NCBI RefSeq assembly: GCF_014384785.1
Contig: NZ_JACRSU010000001.1
Location: 496,001 to 560,000 of the forward strand
Source of the DNA: Congzhengia minquanensis
GTDB lineage: Bacteria; Bacillota; Clostridia; UBA1381; UBA9506
Length of the DNA: 64,000 bases
Reading direction: 5' to 3'
In this document: positions 40,293 to 49,259 of the stretch, one piece after another
Numbering within the stretch: the stretch's first letter is position 1
Layout: each line of letters begins with the position of its first letter
Notes under the pieces: generated by a model
Database searches by the model: none
Seen by the model: the letters and a program-made list of their open reading frames with translations, nothing else
Told to the model about the DNA's origin: nothing
Translations under genes and position numbers: made by a program

Positions 40293-41339
40293 ATGCGCAT
40301 TATGTTAGGAATGAGCGGCGGCGTGGATTCGTCCGTCGCTGCTCTTTTGTTAAAACAAAGCGGTGCAGATGTTGTTGGCGTAACCCTTAGGCTCACCGAA
40401 GACGACGACGGAACAAACGCCGAGAACGCCAAAAAGGTAGCAGACGCGTTAAACATTTCCCACATCACGGCAGACATGCGGGCTGAGTTTCAAAAAAACG
40501 TTACGGACTATTTTGTTCAGGAATATAAAAACGGCAGAACACCGAATCCCTGCGTTGTGTGCAACAGAACCATTAAGTTTGGAAAAATGCTGGATTTTGC
40601 AGAAAAAAGCGGGTGCAGCCATGTTGCCACCGGGCACTATGCACGGGTGGAACGAAATCCTGCCACGGGGCTTTATGCGTTAAAAAAAGCGGCTTACTTG
40701 GAAAAGGATCAGACTTATTTTTTATACACCTTAACACAAGAACGCCTTTCAAAAACACTGTTTCCGTTAGGGAGCTACACCAAGCCCCAGGTGCGGGAGC
40801 TGGCTGAGCAGTACGGCCTGGCCAGCGCGAAAAACCGCGACAGTCAGGACATTTGCTTTATCCCCGACGGGGACAAAAACCGCTATTTAAAACAGTTCTT
40901 AAATGAACAGCCAGGCAATTTTACCGATGCAGACGGCAACATTTTAGGAACCCACAAAGGCATTTTTCACTACACCGTCGGCCAGCGCAAGGGGCTGGGC
41001 ACAGCCTTTGGAAAGCCAATGTTTGTGCTTTCCATCAACACGAAGGACAACACAATAGTGCTGGGCGAAGCCGGAAGCGAGTTTTCTGAAGGGTTTTATG
41101 TGGAAGACTGTAATTTCCTGCCCTTTTGTGCTGCGCCGGATGGGTTTGAATGTCTTTGCAAGGTGCGTTACAGCGCGCCCGATATGCCCTGCCGGCTGGA
41201 AAAAACGGAAAATGGATATTGCGTTCGTCTCACCGCGCCCGCCAGGGCCATAACGCCGGGGCAGGCGGCGGTGTTTTATTCAAGCGACGAGTTAATCGGC
41301 GGCGGAACCATTATAAAGTCGTTTTCAGGCAAGCTATAA
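40293..41339 (+). CDS. mnmA: tRNA-specific 2-thiouridylase
   Basis: Adds sulfur at wobble U34 of tRNA Lys, Glu and Gln, using ATP and persulfide from IscS. The ATG at 40293 lies 1 bp after the iscU stop, with GGAG in the iscU end; earlier in-frame starts fall inside iscU. The 348 residues begin MRIMLGMSGGVDSSV with the PP-loop. Catalytic cysteines are in PNPCVVCNRTIKFG (about residue 88) and SQDICFIPDG (about residue 187), followed by HYTVGQRKGLG and the C-terminal beta barrel. Pairing with iscS and iscU explains its sulfur supply. Confidence 0.97.
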   Translation: MRIMLGMSGGVDSSVAALLLKQSGADVVGVTLRLTEDDDGTNAENAKKVADALNISHITADMRAEFQKNVTDYFVQEYKNGRTPNPCVVCNRTIKFGKMLDFAEKSGCSHVATGHYARVERNPATGLYALKKAAYLEKDQTYFLYTLTQERLSKTLFPLGSYTKPQVRELAEQYGLASAKNRDSQDICFIPDGDKNRYLKQFLNEQPGNFTDADGNILGTHKGIFHYTVGQRKGLGTAFGKPMFVLSINTKDNTIVLGEAGSEFSEGFYVEDCNFLPFCAAPDGFECLCKVRYSAPDMPCRLEKTENGYCVRLTAPARAITPGQAAVFYSSDELIGGGTIIKSFSGKL

Positions 41340-41693
41340 CGTGGCGTTAATGGCCTCGGCGGTTTTAATTTTGTCAGGCAGTTCTTCAGGGAGGGAAACA
41401 ACCACGTTGTCGCTTTCATCGGTTAGACGCCACAAAATCATTTTTTCGTCGCTGTCTAAAGACAGATCGACAATCACCAGCGCACATCTTAAGTCGCAGC
41501 TCCGTTTCATTGCCAGGCGCACGTCGCACTCAAGGCTTTCTGCTCCGTGTTCTAAAGGCAGCACAATGCAGTCTTTCGGCCTGTAGCGCGAGAAACGGTT
41601 CGTAAAAAATTCGCCGACTTCATAAAAGATATTAATAATTGCATATGCAATTAAAAATATAACCACTGCATCAAAAAATACATTCCCAGTCAT
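41334..41693 (-). CDS. Small membrane-anchored unknown protein
   Basis: The start at 41693 is chosen because CGGAGG lies 9 nt upstream; the product has 119 residues. One N-terminal membrane helix (about 5-25, AVVIFLIAYAIINIFYEV) is followed by a soluble domain with YRPKDCIVLPLEHGAESLECDVRLAMKRS and a hydrophobic-strand pattern (ALVIVDLSLDSDEKMIL). No family is recognised. The stop overlaps the mnmA stop by 6 bp on the opposite strand. An inverted repeat (41691-41732) puts the start codon in a stem with the ribosome site in the loop. It shares its upstream block with the class V aminotransferase gene at 11501. Confidence 0.72.
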   Translation of the reverse strand: MTGNVFFDAVVIFLIAYAIINIFYEVGEFFTNRFSRYRPKDCIVLPLEHGAESLECDVRLAMKRSCDLRCALVIVDLSLDSDEKMILWRLTDESDNVVVSLPEELPDKIKTAEAINATL

Positions 41694-41732
41694 ACTATGT
41701 AACCTCCGAATCTCTTTTTGATACATAGTATG
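41691..41732. repeat. 11-bp inverted repeat over a start codon
   Basis: CATACTATGTA (41691-41701) and TACATAGTATG (41722-41732) are perfect inverted copies with 20 bp between them. In the minus-strand transcript the 3' arm contains the ATG of the small membrane gene and the loop contains GGAGG. The arms also read CATANNNT on each strand, like sporulation sigma -10 elements. Confidence 0.72.
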
Positions 41733-41777
41733 GCGGAAGTGTGATTTTGGTGAAAGAAACAAAAATGGAGGGTACAT

Positions 41778-42329
41778 ATGAATAAAACAACATTTAATGC
41801 AAAAGATATTGCTATAGCGGCGTTACTTACGGCCCTTGCAATTTTAATTCCGATGCTCATGCCGTTTAAAATTGTGCTGGAACCAATTTTTTCGGCCACC
41901 TTTGCTTCTCACGTTCCCGGAATTTTGGCAATGTTCGTTGGGCCTTTTGCTGTTATCGGCACGGCCATCGGCAGCGCGGTTGGGTTCATCTTTTGCGGCC
42001 TGGGGCCCTGGGTGGCAGCCCGGGCATTTCTGCACATGGTGTTTGGCTTAATTGGCTACCAGCTGATTAAAAAGAAGTATAACATTTTTTTGGTTGTGCT
42101 TGCCACCGGGTTGATTCACGCTGCAAGCGAAATGCTTGTAGGACTGATATCATTACCATTTGTTGTAACGCCTGCACGCGGCGCCTTGTTTTACATTGTG
42201 GTGTCCATTGGCTGCGGAACATTTATACATCACTGCATTGACTTTGCGGTGTCCTTAGTGATTTTGGGCGCATTAAAATCGGCAAGGCTCATATCCGGCA
42301 CGGTGAATTACAAGTCGCTGAAGCAATAG
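41778..42329 (+). CDS. ECF transporter substrate-binding (S) component, niacin-type (NiaX-like)
   Basis: A 183-residue membrane protein with about six helices. The N-terminal part IAIAALLTALAILIPMLMPFKIVLEP, the FSATFASHVPGILAMFVGPFAVIGTAIGS region and RAFLHMVFGLIGYQLIKKKYN have the pattern of small S components of energy-coupling factor transporters, closest in my view to the NiaX niacin group. The Ala-rich first helix fits the T-subunit contact motif. GGAGG is 5 nt before the ATG. The shared energizing module (EcfA, EcfA', EcfT) is not in the window, so this is a group II system. No riboswitch is seen; niacin as cargo is inferred. Confidence 0.8.
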   Translation: MNKTTFNAKDIAIAALLTALAILIPMLMPFKIVLEPIFSATFASHVPGILAMFVGPFAVIGTAIGSAVGFIFCGLGPWVAARAFLHMVFGLIGYQLIKKKYNIFLVVLATGLIHAASEMLVGLISLPFVVTPARGALFYIVVSIGCGTFIHHCIDFAVSLVILGALKSARLISGTVNYKSLKQ

Positions 42330-42370
42330 AAATTTTATTTATTCTGAAATAAATTTATCGGAGGTTATTT

Positions 42371-43321
42371 ATGAGGGACGAGAAACAAAAAGTTGTTTTA
42401 ATTGGCACAGGGTTTGTGGGCATGAGCTTTGCCTATGCCCTTTTGAACCAGAACGTGTGCAACGAGCTTGCACTGATTGACGTAAACCGCGACAAGGCTC
42501 GCGGTGAGGCCATGGATTTAAACCACGGTTTAGCATTTTCCGGCGCCAACATGCGTATTTATGAAGCGGACTACGACACCTGCAAGGATGCAGACATTGT
42601 TGTAATCTGTGCCGGCGTGTCGCAAAAGCCGGGCGAAGATCGGCCTGCGCTGCTCCAGCGGAACACCGCAGTGTTTAAATCCATTGTAGACCCGGTTGTG
42701 GCTTCCGGTTTTTCGGGCATCTTTTTGGTAGCCACCAACCCGGTGGACGTGATGACCCACGTAGTGAAAACCCTTTCCGGGTTCGACAGTCACCGCGTTA
42801 TCGGTACAGGAACCACGCTGGATACCGCAAGGCTGCGCTTTTTGCTGGGAGAATATTTTAATATTGACCCCAAAAACGTTCACGCCTATGTAATCGGTGA
42901 GCACGGCGAGAGCGAGTTTGTTCCCTGGTCGCAGGCCATGGTGGGAACCAAGTCAGTTTCGCGGATTGTGAACGACTATGGCGACCGCTTTAAAAAGACC
43001 GACATGGACGAAATCGGCGCCAAGGTGAAAAATGCCGCCCAGGAAATTATTGCGGCAAAGCAGTCTACCTACTACGGAATCGGCATGGCCTTAGTTCGGA
43101 TTACCAAAGCCATTTTTGGTAACGAAAACAGCATTTTGACCGTGTCCTCCTATTTAGACGGCGAATACGGCCAGAGCAATGTGTATGCAGGCGTTCCCTG
43201 CGTTGTTGGCAGAAATGGCGTTTTAGGACAGCTCACTTTAGAGCTTACCGACGAGGAGCTTTCTAAAATGCAAAATTCCTGCGACATTTTAAGGCAGTAT
43301 TATAAAGAAACAAATTTATAA
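42371..43321 (+). CDS. ldh: L-lactate dehydrogenase
   Basis: NAD-dependent reduction of pyruvate to L-lactate, recycling NADH in fermentation. The 316-residue length is typical. The Rossmann motif is LIGTGFVGMSFAYAL (about residues 11-25), with the NAD-selecting Asp in ALIDVN. CAGVSQKPGEDRPALLQRN is the substrate-loop region with the catalytic Arg, and NPVDVMTH and the active-site His in VIGEHGESEFVPWS (about residue 177) confirm lactate rather than malate dehydrogenase. CGGAGG precedes the ATG. It ends in its own strong terminator. Confidence 0.95.
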   Translation: MRDEKQKVVLIGTGFVGMSFAYALLNQNVCNELALIDVNRDKARGEAMDLNHGLAFSGANMRIYEADYDTCKDADIVVICAGVSQKPGEDRPALLQRNTAVFKSIVDPVVASGFSGIFLVATNPVDVMTHVVKTLSGFDSHRVIGTGTTLDTARLRFLLGEYFNIDPKNVHAYVIGEHGESEFVPWSQAMVGTKSVSRIVNDYGDRFKKTDMDEIGAKVKNAAQEIIAAKQSTYYGIGMALVRITKAIFGNENSILTVSSYLDGEYGQSNVYAGVPCVVGRNGVLGQLTLELTDEELSKMQNSCDILRQYYKETNL

Positions 43322-43357
43322 CCTCTGTTATAAAATAAATGTAATTTTGGACACAAA

Positions 43358-43393
43358 AACCCGGCATGGCCCGAAAAGCCATGCCGGGTTTTT
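43358..43393 (+). terminator. Intrinsic terminator after ldh
   Basis: AACCCGGCATGGC (about 43358-43370) pairs with GCCATGCCGGGTT (43378-43390), followed by a T run. Confidence 0.92.
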
Positions 43394-43459
43394 GCCGGAT
43401 TGACTTTATCGCGCGCACATGATAAAATAGGGATTACAGAATGAAAGGTGTGTGAAAAA

Positions 43460-44128
43460 ATGGAATTTATGAACTTTGAAGACTTAAACTATATTTTCAT
43501 CAAACCCAAAGAGTTTGATGAAACAAAACAATATCCGGTGATTTTGCACCTGCACGGCGCAGGCTCCCGCGGCAGCGATTTAAATCTGCTTTCTGATAAC
43601 CCTTTTTACCATCACTTAAACACATATGAATCGTTTCCTTTTGTGGTGTTTGGCCCCCAGTGCCATTTAGACACTTGGTTCGATTTGTTCGAACAGCTGC
43701 GCAGGTTTTCGCAGTACATAGCCGGGTTAAACTTCACCGATGCCTCTCGGATTTATTTAATGGGCGCCAGCATGGGGGCATATGCAACCTGGCAGCTTGC
43801 CACTTCCCTGCCTGAAGTGTTTGCTGCGGCTGTGCCCATTTGCGGCGGCGGAATGTATTGGAACGCCGGCAGGCTGAAAGACGTGCCGGTTTGGGCGTTT
43901 CATGGTGCAAAAGACGACACTGTTTTTTGCGAGGAAAGCAAAAAGATGGTAGACGCGGTGAACAAAAATGGCGGCTGTGCGCGCCTTACAGTTTATCCTG
44001 AAACCGGCCATGACTCGTGGAATGAAACCTATGAAACTCCTGAGGTTTTTTCCTGGCTTTTAGCACAACAAAAAGATAACGTCCAAACGCCTGAGGTAAA
44101 ATGCTGCGAGGGCAAACAATTTGGCTGA
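43460..44128 (+). CDS. Alpha/beta-hydrolase esterase
   Basis: A 222-residue cytosolic hydrolase; the ATG at 43460 is best spaced from AAAGGTG. It has the oxyanion region ILHLHGAGSRGSD, the nucleophile elbow LMGASMGAYAT (Ser about 103), the acid in HGAKDDTVF (Asp about 151-152) and the catalytic His in ETGHDSWNETY (about 182). This arrangement resembles prolyl-oligopeptidase-like or PHB-depolymerase-like phospholipase/carboxylesterases, often acting on acylated sugars or feruloyl esters. The ldh terminator separates it from ldh. The Nudix gene follows after 12 bp and the aldo/keto reductase after a further 20, so the three may be co-transcribed. Substrate unknown. Confidence 0.85.
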   Translation: MEFMNFEDLNYIFIKPKEFDETKQYPVILHLHGAGSRGSDLNLLSDNPFYHHLNTYESFPFVVFGPQCHLDTWFDLFEQLRRFSQYIAGLNFTDASRIYLMGASMGAYATWQLATSLPEVFAAAVPICGGGMYWNAGRLKDVPVWAFHGAKDDTVFCEESKKMVDAVNKNGGCARLTVYPETGHDSWNETYETPEVFSWLLAQQKDNVQTPEVKCCEGKQFG

Positions 44129-44140
44129 GGGAGCTGTTTT

Positions 44141-44689
44141 ATGGAATTTTTAGATGTATCAGACGAAAACGGGAACCCGACAGGAGAAACTGTGGAACGA
44201 ACTGTTGCCCATGAAAAAGGGATTTTGCACAGAACCTCTCACGTGTGGATGCTGCGCCGCCGGGGCAAAGCAGTTCAGGTGCTTTTGCAGAAACGGTGTG
44301 AAACGAAAGATTCTCACCCCGGCTGCTTTGACATTTCCAGCGCTGGGCACATTCCTGCCGGGTCGAATTTTGTGTCCTCTGCCTTGCGGGAACTGAAAGA
44401 AGAGCTGGGCATTTGCGCACAGGAAAACGAGCTGATTTTTTGCGGCAGGCGCAGGCTTTTTTATGAAAAGGAGTTTCACGGACGAACGTTTTGCGACAAT
44501 CAAATCAGCAACGTATATGCCCTGTGGCGGGATATTGAGGCAGAGGATATTTCGTTTCAAAAATCGGAAATTGCCCTTGTTTGCTGGATGGAGTTTAACG
44601 AGTTTGAACGCAAAGTGTTAAACAATGAAATTCCCCACTGCATTGTGGCGGAGGAGATTGAAATGCTGAAACAAAACGCAATTACATAA
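44141..44689 (+). CDS. Nudix hydrolase (isopentenyl-diphosphate isomerase-like/YfcD group)
   Basis: A 182-residue protein with the N-terminal pattern EFLDVSDENGNPTGETVERTVAHEKGILHRTSHVW, which is typical of the IDI-like Nudix group (YfcD). The Nudix box reads GHIPAGSNFVSSALRELKEELGI: the REUXEEXGU core is intact, but the Glu usually found at position 7 of the box is Ser here. The metal-binding Glu pair is kept, so hydrolysis of a nucleoside diphosphate-linked or other pyrophosphate substrate is still likely. GGGAG precedes the ATG. It lies between the esterase and aldo/keto reductase genes. Substrate unknown. Confidence 0.88.
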   Translation: MEFLDVSDENGNPTGETVERTVAHEKGILHRTSHVWMLRRRGKAVQVLLQKRCETKDSHPGCFDISSAGHIPAGSNFVSSALRELKEELGICAQENELIFCGRRRLFYEKEFHGRTFCDNQISNVYALWRDIEAEDISFQKSEIALVCWMEFNEFERKVLNNEIPHCIVAEEIEMLKQNAIT

Positions 44690-44709
44690 ATTTAAGGAGG
44701 AACACGAAG

Positions 44710-45630
44710 ATGTATAACATTGAGCTTGGAAAAACGGGCCTGATTGTGCCCACGCTGGCCGTGGGCTGTATGCGGATTAACGGCCTTACAAAACTGGAGG
44801 CGGAGCGGTTTATCAACTCTGCCATTGAGCAGGGGGCTTACTTTTTCGACCATGCGGACATTTACGGCCGGGGAGAGTGCGAATCGCAGTTTGCCGAAAG
44901 CTATGGCATGACGGCTGAGAAACGCGAAAAAATTCTTTTGCAATCTAAGTGTGGCATTGTGCCGGGTAAAATGTTCGACTTCTCCAAAGAGCACATTATT
45001 TCGTCTGTTGAGGGCAGCCTGAAACGTTTGAAAACCGATTATTTAGACGTTCTGCTGCTTCACCGTCCCGACGCGCTGATGGAGCCGGAGGAAATTGCCG
45101 AAGCTTTCACGGCGCTTAAGAGAAGCGGAAAAGTGCGCCACTTCGGCGTGTCGAACCAGTCTCCGGGGCAGGTAGAGCTCATTTCCCGCTATCTCGACAT
45201 GCCCATTGCGGCAAACCAGCTTCAGCTGAGCATTACCAACTGCACCATGATAAAAGCCGGCTTAAACGTCAACATGGAAATTGATCCCGCAGTAAACCGC
45301 GACGGCGGCGTGTTGGATTATTGCAGGCTAAACGGTATTACCATTCAGCCCTGGTCGCCTTTCCAATATGGATTTTTTGAGGGTACTTTCATTGATTGTG
45401 AAAAGTTTAAACCTTTAAACGACTGTTTAGAAAAAATTGCAAACAAATATGGTGCGGACAAAACAGCGGTGGTTATTGCCTGGCTTTTGCGACACCCCGC
45501 CCGTTTCCAGCCGGTTACGGGAACTATGAACGAGGGCAGGTTGAAATCGTGTATCCGCGGCACAGAGATTAAGCTCACCCGGGAAGAATGGTATGAAATT
45601 TATTTGAGTGCAGGCAACAAACTGCCGTAA
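44710..45630 (+). CDS. Aldo/keto reductase
   Basis: NAD(P)H-dependent oxidoreductase with a TIM barrel, 306 residues. Family signatures are LGKTGLIVPTLAVGCMRI, the catalytic Asp and Tyr in FFDHADIYGRGECE, the Lys in LQSKCGI, the His in LLLHRPDAL and the cofactor-binding FGVSNQSPGQVEL and GTMNEGRLKSC. It is nearest to the YdhF-type oxidoreductases, whose substrates are mostly unknown. AAGGAGG is 9 nt before the ATG. It is last of the esterase-Nudix-reductase group and ends at a strong terminator. Confidence 0.93.
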   Translation: MYNIELGKTGLIVPTLAVGCMRINGLTKLEAERFINSAIEQGAYFFDHADIYGRGECESQFAESYGMTAEKREKILLQSKCGIVPGKMFDFSKEHIISSVEGSLKRLKTDYLDVLLLHRPDALMEPEEIAEAFTALKRSGKVRHFGVSNQSPGQVELISRYLDMPIAANQLQLSITNCTMIKAGLNVNMEIDPAVNRDGGVLDYCRLNGITIQPWSPFQYGFFEGTFIDCEKFKPLNDCLEKIANKYGADKTAVVIAWLLRHPARFQPVTGTMNEGRLKSCIRGTEIKLTREEWYEIYLSAGNKLP

Positions 45631-45640
45631 GCGATAAACA

Positions 45641-45677
45641 AAAAAAGAACAGCTGTTCAAAAAGCTGTTCTTTTTTT
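45641..45677. terminator. Bidirectional terminator
   Basis: AAAAAAGAACAGC (45641-45653) pairs with GCTGTTCTTTTTTT (45664-45677). It serves the aldo/keto reductase gene and, on the minus strand, the large beta-helix gene that ends at 45685. Confidence 0.88.
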
Positions 45678-45684
45678 GTTTGTT

Positions 45685-48600
45685 TTAACTGCAAACAATA
45701 TCAATTTGCACAAACCGATACCAATCACCATCAAGATAGCACGCACGAATATTGCATATGCCGCTGCCCACAGCAGTGACACGGCCAAATTGGTCAACGG
45801 TAGCTACGGCTTCATTAGTGGAATAAAACGTAATATTTTCATTTGCCGTCGAAAATTCCTCAAGTTTTCTGCCCATTGCCGTTGCCTGTAAGGTAACGTT
45901 TTCACCTGTTTGCAGGCGATACTGAGAAGTGTTATTTAAAAGTTTCAACCGTTGGGGTGTGCTGCCGAATTTTTCAACATATTCCGGTTCCAGTCCGGCG
46001 TTTTCGATAATGCTTTTAGCCTTATCCGGAAAATTGCCGTCCGCAAAAACTTGTGCCGGCTCAAAAATATTGACTTCTTCATTAAACTTTCTGCACGCAG
46101 AGGTGGTAGAAAAATTATCGTGAATATAATTGTTTTGAATGGTGCCTGCATGAATTACGAGCCATTCCAGTTCATGGCCATTTCTATACCGTCTGTTTGT
46201 TACCGCAGGGCACTCTCTTGTATCCACCACGTTGTTTGCAATTTCCCAGTAGGTTGAGCCTTCGTCCGGATAAATTGCCGCCGGTGTGCCGCGCATGTTT
46301 TCAAAATAGTTATAGCATATCTGATTATAATTGTCCGCACTGCCGCCTGTAGCTCCTAAGGTATAGATACCGCCGCTGTCACACAGGTAATCCTTCGCAG
46401 TGTCGTGAATATAATTAAAGCGGATATCCACGTTAACCATGCCTGTCCCGCTGTCGGCATATGCATCCCAGCCCCACCCTATGTGCATACCGGAATAGTT
46501 CACATTATAAATTTCGTTGTGAGAAATAACGCTGTCCCGTATCCAGGATACGCCAAGCCCAACACAGCTTCGGTAGTCAATTCCCACATCGTGAATCAGG
46601 TTGTTTGTCACGTTGTTGCCCGAGCGGAAATATATTTCATCGGTGGGATTTCGAAATTTTTCAACATTGCGTGCTTCAGCGCTTGCACAGCCAAGATTAA
46701 TTCCCGTGCCAGATATATCGTAAATGTGATTTCCAATTAAATCGCAATTGCGGAATGTTTGACGAAAATTAATCCCCGCACCGCCAAGCTTGGTGAAGAC
46801 GCAATCGATAAAATCTACGTTTTCGGCATCTGCCACAATTACTGCGGCATCTTCAACATTGCCTGTAAGTCTCCCGTCACCCGCATATCCGCTCAAGTGA
46901 TTTGCCTGACTGTCACGGTAGGAATTTTGCGCTGTAGACGGCCAGAGCCACGTGAACATCTCAAAACGCAGACCGCGGAACTGAATATTTCGAATCATGG
47001 TTTCGGTGCCGTCACCTGAGATGGTAAATGCGCGCTCCAGCATCGGAACAGAAGCAATCATGGTTTTAGGATTTTCGCCGGCGCGGGGTTTGTAATATAG
47101 GTATCCATCTGTTTTGTTTAAATACCATTCTCCTTCAGCATTTAACAGCTCATAGGCATTTTCAAACCACATTGGAAATGTGGTCGGGCAGTTGTTTGAA
47201 GAAATTCCCATCTTCCACGATGTGGAATTCATGGTGATAACGCATTTTCCTTCCTCGTTTAATGCAATGTTTTTTACTTTGACGCGAGGGTTTGTCCAGT
47301 ACTCATAATAAACCGCCTCCATGTCGCTTTGGTTCTGAAAGCTGACATACTCGGTGTCGTCACAGATGTAGATGCCTTTTTCTGCATCCACCTCAGCGTT
47401 GGTTAGAATGCCGGGACCGTCTTTACCGTCTGCTGTAATGTAGTTTTGCCGTACAACGTCATTTCTCGCTCTTATTGCCCGGATTCCGTTCACATATACC
47501 TGCCTTGCCGTTATTCCTTTGCCCACAAAGGTGCGGTATATATTTTTTTCTTCATCATACAGCGAAAAATCACCATATTCCCTACCGCCTGAAATAACGG
47601 GCGTTTCATTACCCCAGGCAGAATAGATGACGTTATAACCGTTTTGTCCCGAATCTGCGGCAGAAAAATTGACTGTGTCTTGCAGACGATAGGTTCCGCC
47701 CTTTATATAGACATAAATATCCTGCTGCATGGTTGCAAGATAAGGCTGTACCATTGCGCGGACGGCCTCAATGGTTTTCAAAGGAAATTTTTCCGTGCCG
47801 TCGTTTCGGTCGTTTCCATCCTTTACATCCACATAAAACGAAGTCCTTGCTTCCCCCTTTGGAAAATAAACCATTTTTAAATTATTCTTAGGCTTTATTT
47901 CCTCAAGATCGTTCCAATAATACACCGCAGCATATGACGCCCGCGGATGGCTGATCGCACCCTCCGCTGCAATCCGCTCTGTTCCGTTGCCAGCCGCAAC
48001 AGGCATTAAACGGAAGTCAATCAGACGACGTGATTCGTCATATAAAGCAGCGATTAAAGCCGACTGTGCTGTTTCTCCAAAGACGTGTAAGCCGTAGGTA
48101 AGCGTTCCGTTTTGGTCAGCTTGGGCATATGTTTCAAACGTGCCGCCTGTTGTAAATCCAAAATCAGCAAGCACTATATATTCTCCGCAAAATGCATCTT
48201 CCGCATTGACAAGGGTTAGAATAAGATGTTTCCCCCACATGGCGCGGGTAACAATAAAGCCAAACGCACCTTCCGAATATCCGACCATCACAGGCTGTCC
48301 ATCTGCCAAAACAACAGCCTTTTCCCTGTGTGCTGATGGGGAGTTTTCAAGCGTATAAGTCACATTTACGGAATCGCCCAAAGTCAGCCCTTCTTTTTTG
48401 CTGATTTCCACATTGGCAGGCACAAAGTCGCCAGGGGGCGTACCATTTACCGCGCAAAAATATCCTTCTAAATTATCAAGGAGAAAATCTACATAAGGCG
48501 TTATTCCCCGCTCTGTGCACTCGTCTAAATATGACTGCTGAAAAAAAGCGGTAGTTGCCTGAAACGCATTGCCGGCAAAAGGCCGAAACCACATATCCAC

Positions 48601-49197
48601 TGATGCATCCCGCATATCCACATACTTTCCTGTGCTGTGAAGCATAACCGGAGCAAATGCCAGTTCAATGGTGTGCCATTTTCCGTCGTAAAGGCTTTTT
48701 CCTTCAATATCGGTTTCCGTCTTCAAATGCACAAATCCCCCCTCTGCATTACCGAAATAATCGGTACATTCCGGGTCGTTATAGAGTTTTAACCCTGCAA
48801 GGTTCGTTAAGAATACGTCGATGAAGCATTTACTTTTCACAAGCTGCTCAAAGTTTTCATAGCAAACATCGCCGCGAATTTTCATGTTTTTGTCCTCCTG
48901 CATGACAATTCCCCTCACACCGCTGCAGACCGCCGCTGAACCTGCCTCAATTTTCATTTGCAAAAGACCGGAATTGTTTCCACTGGCCGACTGCACAAAC
49001 TCCACCCGTTTGTCATTTTTCAAGGTGCACCTTGTGCCCTCACCCGACTGAACAAAGGGGTAAAAAAAAGAGCCGTCACTTTCTTCACAAACTGTGTTTA
49101 AAGAATTGTGCGGCTCCGTCCCTCCAAAAGCTGCGGTAAAAAGTTCAGCTGCGCATAGGAAAAAGACCGTCAAAAAACTGATATATAGTTTGTTCAA
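45685..49197 (-). CDS. Secreted right-handed beta-helix protein with Ig-like tail
   Basis: 1170 residues from a TTG at 49197 with GGAGG 7 nt upstream. A signal peptide (LNKLYISFLTVFFLCAAELF) leads to a ~230-residue module (about 35-265, SFFYPFVQSGEG ... WFRPFAGNAFQ ... PYVDFLLDNLEGYF), an Ig-like ~180-residue section and a parallel beta-helix from about 450 (FYVDVKDGNDRNDGTEKFP) to about 1010. Helix turns carry NNLIHDVGIDYRSC, HNEIYNVNYSGMHIGWGW and CDSGGIYTLGATGG. A Big_2 domain follows (about 1080-1170, TNEAVATVDQFGRVTAVGSG). The helix is a close paralogue of residues 404-1030 of the protein at 53074-57303, but this one has no SLH anchor, so it may be released. Beta-helix enzymes of this layout act on polysaccharides; the substrate is unknown. 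Confidence 0.88.
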   Translation of the reverse strand: MNKLYISFLTVFFLCAAELFTAAFGGTEPHNSLNTVCEESDGSFFYPFVQSGEGTRCTLKNDKRVEFVQSASGNNSGLLQMKIEAGSAAVCSGVRGIVMQEDKNMKIRGDVCYENFEQLVKSKCFIDVFLTNLAGLKLYNDPECTDYFGNAEGGFVHLKTETDIEGKSLYDGKWHTIELAFAPVMLHSTGKYVDMRDASVDMWFRPFAGNAFQATTAFFQQSYLDECTERGITPYVDFLLDNLEGYFCAVNGTPPGDFVPANVEISKKEGLTLGDSVNVTYTLENSPSAHREKAVVLADGQPVMVGYSEGAFGFIVTRAMWGKHLILTLVNAEDAFCGEYIVLADFGFTTGGTFETYAQADQNGTLTYGLHVFGETAQSALIAALYDESRRLIDFRLMPVAAGNGTERIAAEGAISHPRASYAAVYYWNDLEEIKPKNNLKMVYFPKGEARTSFYVDVKDGNDRNDGTEKFPLKTIEAVRAMVQPYLATMQQDIYVYIKGGTYRLQDTVNFSAADSGQNGYNVIYSAWGNETPVISGGREYGDFSLYDEEKNIYRTFVGKGITARQVYVNGIRAIRARNDVVRQNYITADGKDGPGILTNAEVDAEKGIYICDDTEYVSFQNQSDMEAVYYEYWTNPRVKVKNIALNEEGKCVITMNSTSWKMGISSNNCPTTFPMWFENAYELLNAEGEWYLNKTDGYLYYKPRAGENPKTMIASVPMLERAFTISGDGTETMIRNIQFRGLRFEMFTWLWPSTAQNSYRDSQANHLSGYAGDGRLTGNVEDAAVIVADAENVDFIDCVFTKLGGAGINFRQTFRNCDLIGNHIYDISGTGINLGCASAEARNVEKFRNPTDEIYFRSGNNVTNNLIHDVGIDYRSCVGLGVSWIRDSVISHNEIYNVNYSGMHIGWGWDAYADSGTGMVNVDIRFNYIHDTAKDYLCDSGGIYTLGATGGSADNYNQICYNYFENMRGTPAAIYPDEGSTYWEIANNVVDTRECPAVTNRRYRNGHELEWLVIHAGTIQNNYIHDNFSTTSACRKFNEEVNIFEPAQVFADGNFPDKAKSIIENAGLEPEYVEKFGSTPQRLKLLNNTSQYRLQTGENVTLQATAMGRKLEEFSTANENITFYSTNEAVATVDQFGRVTAVGSGICNIRACYLDGDWYRFVQIDIVCS

Positions 49198-49224
49198 TTC
49201 ATTTCCTCCTTTACGTTTACAAAA

Positions 49225-49251
49225 AGCGGACTACTATGTGGGTAGTCCGCT
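49225..49251 (-). terminator. Intrinsic terminator downstream of FAD oxidoreductase gene
   Basis: On the minus strand AGCGGACTAC pairs with GTAGTCCGCT and is followed by TTTTTG. It separates the beta-helix gene from the upstream surface-protein operon. Confidence 0.85.
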
Positions 49252-49259
49252 GTACAAAG

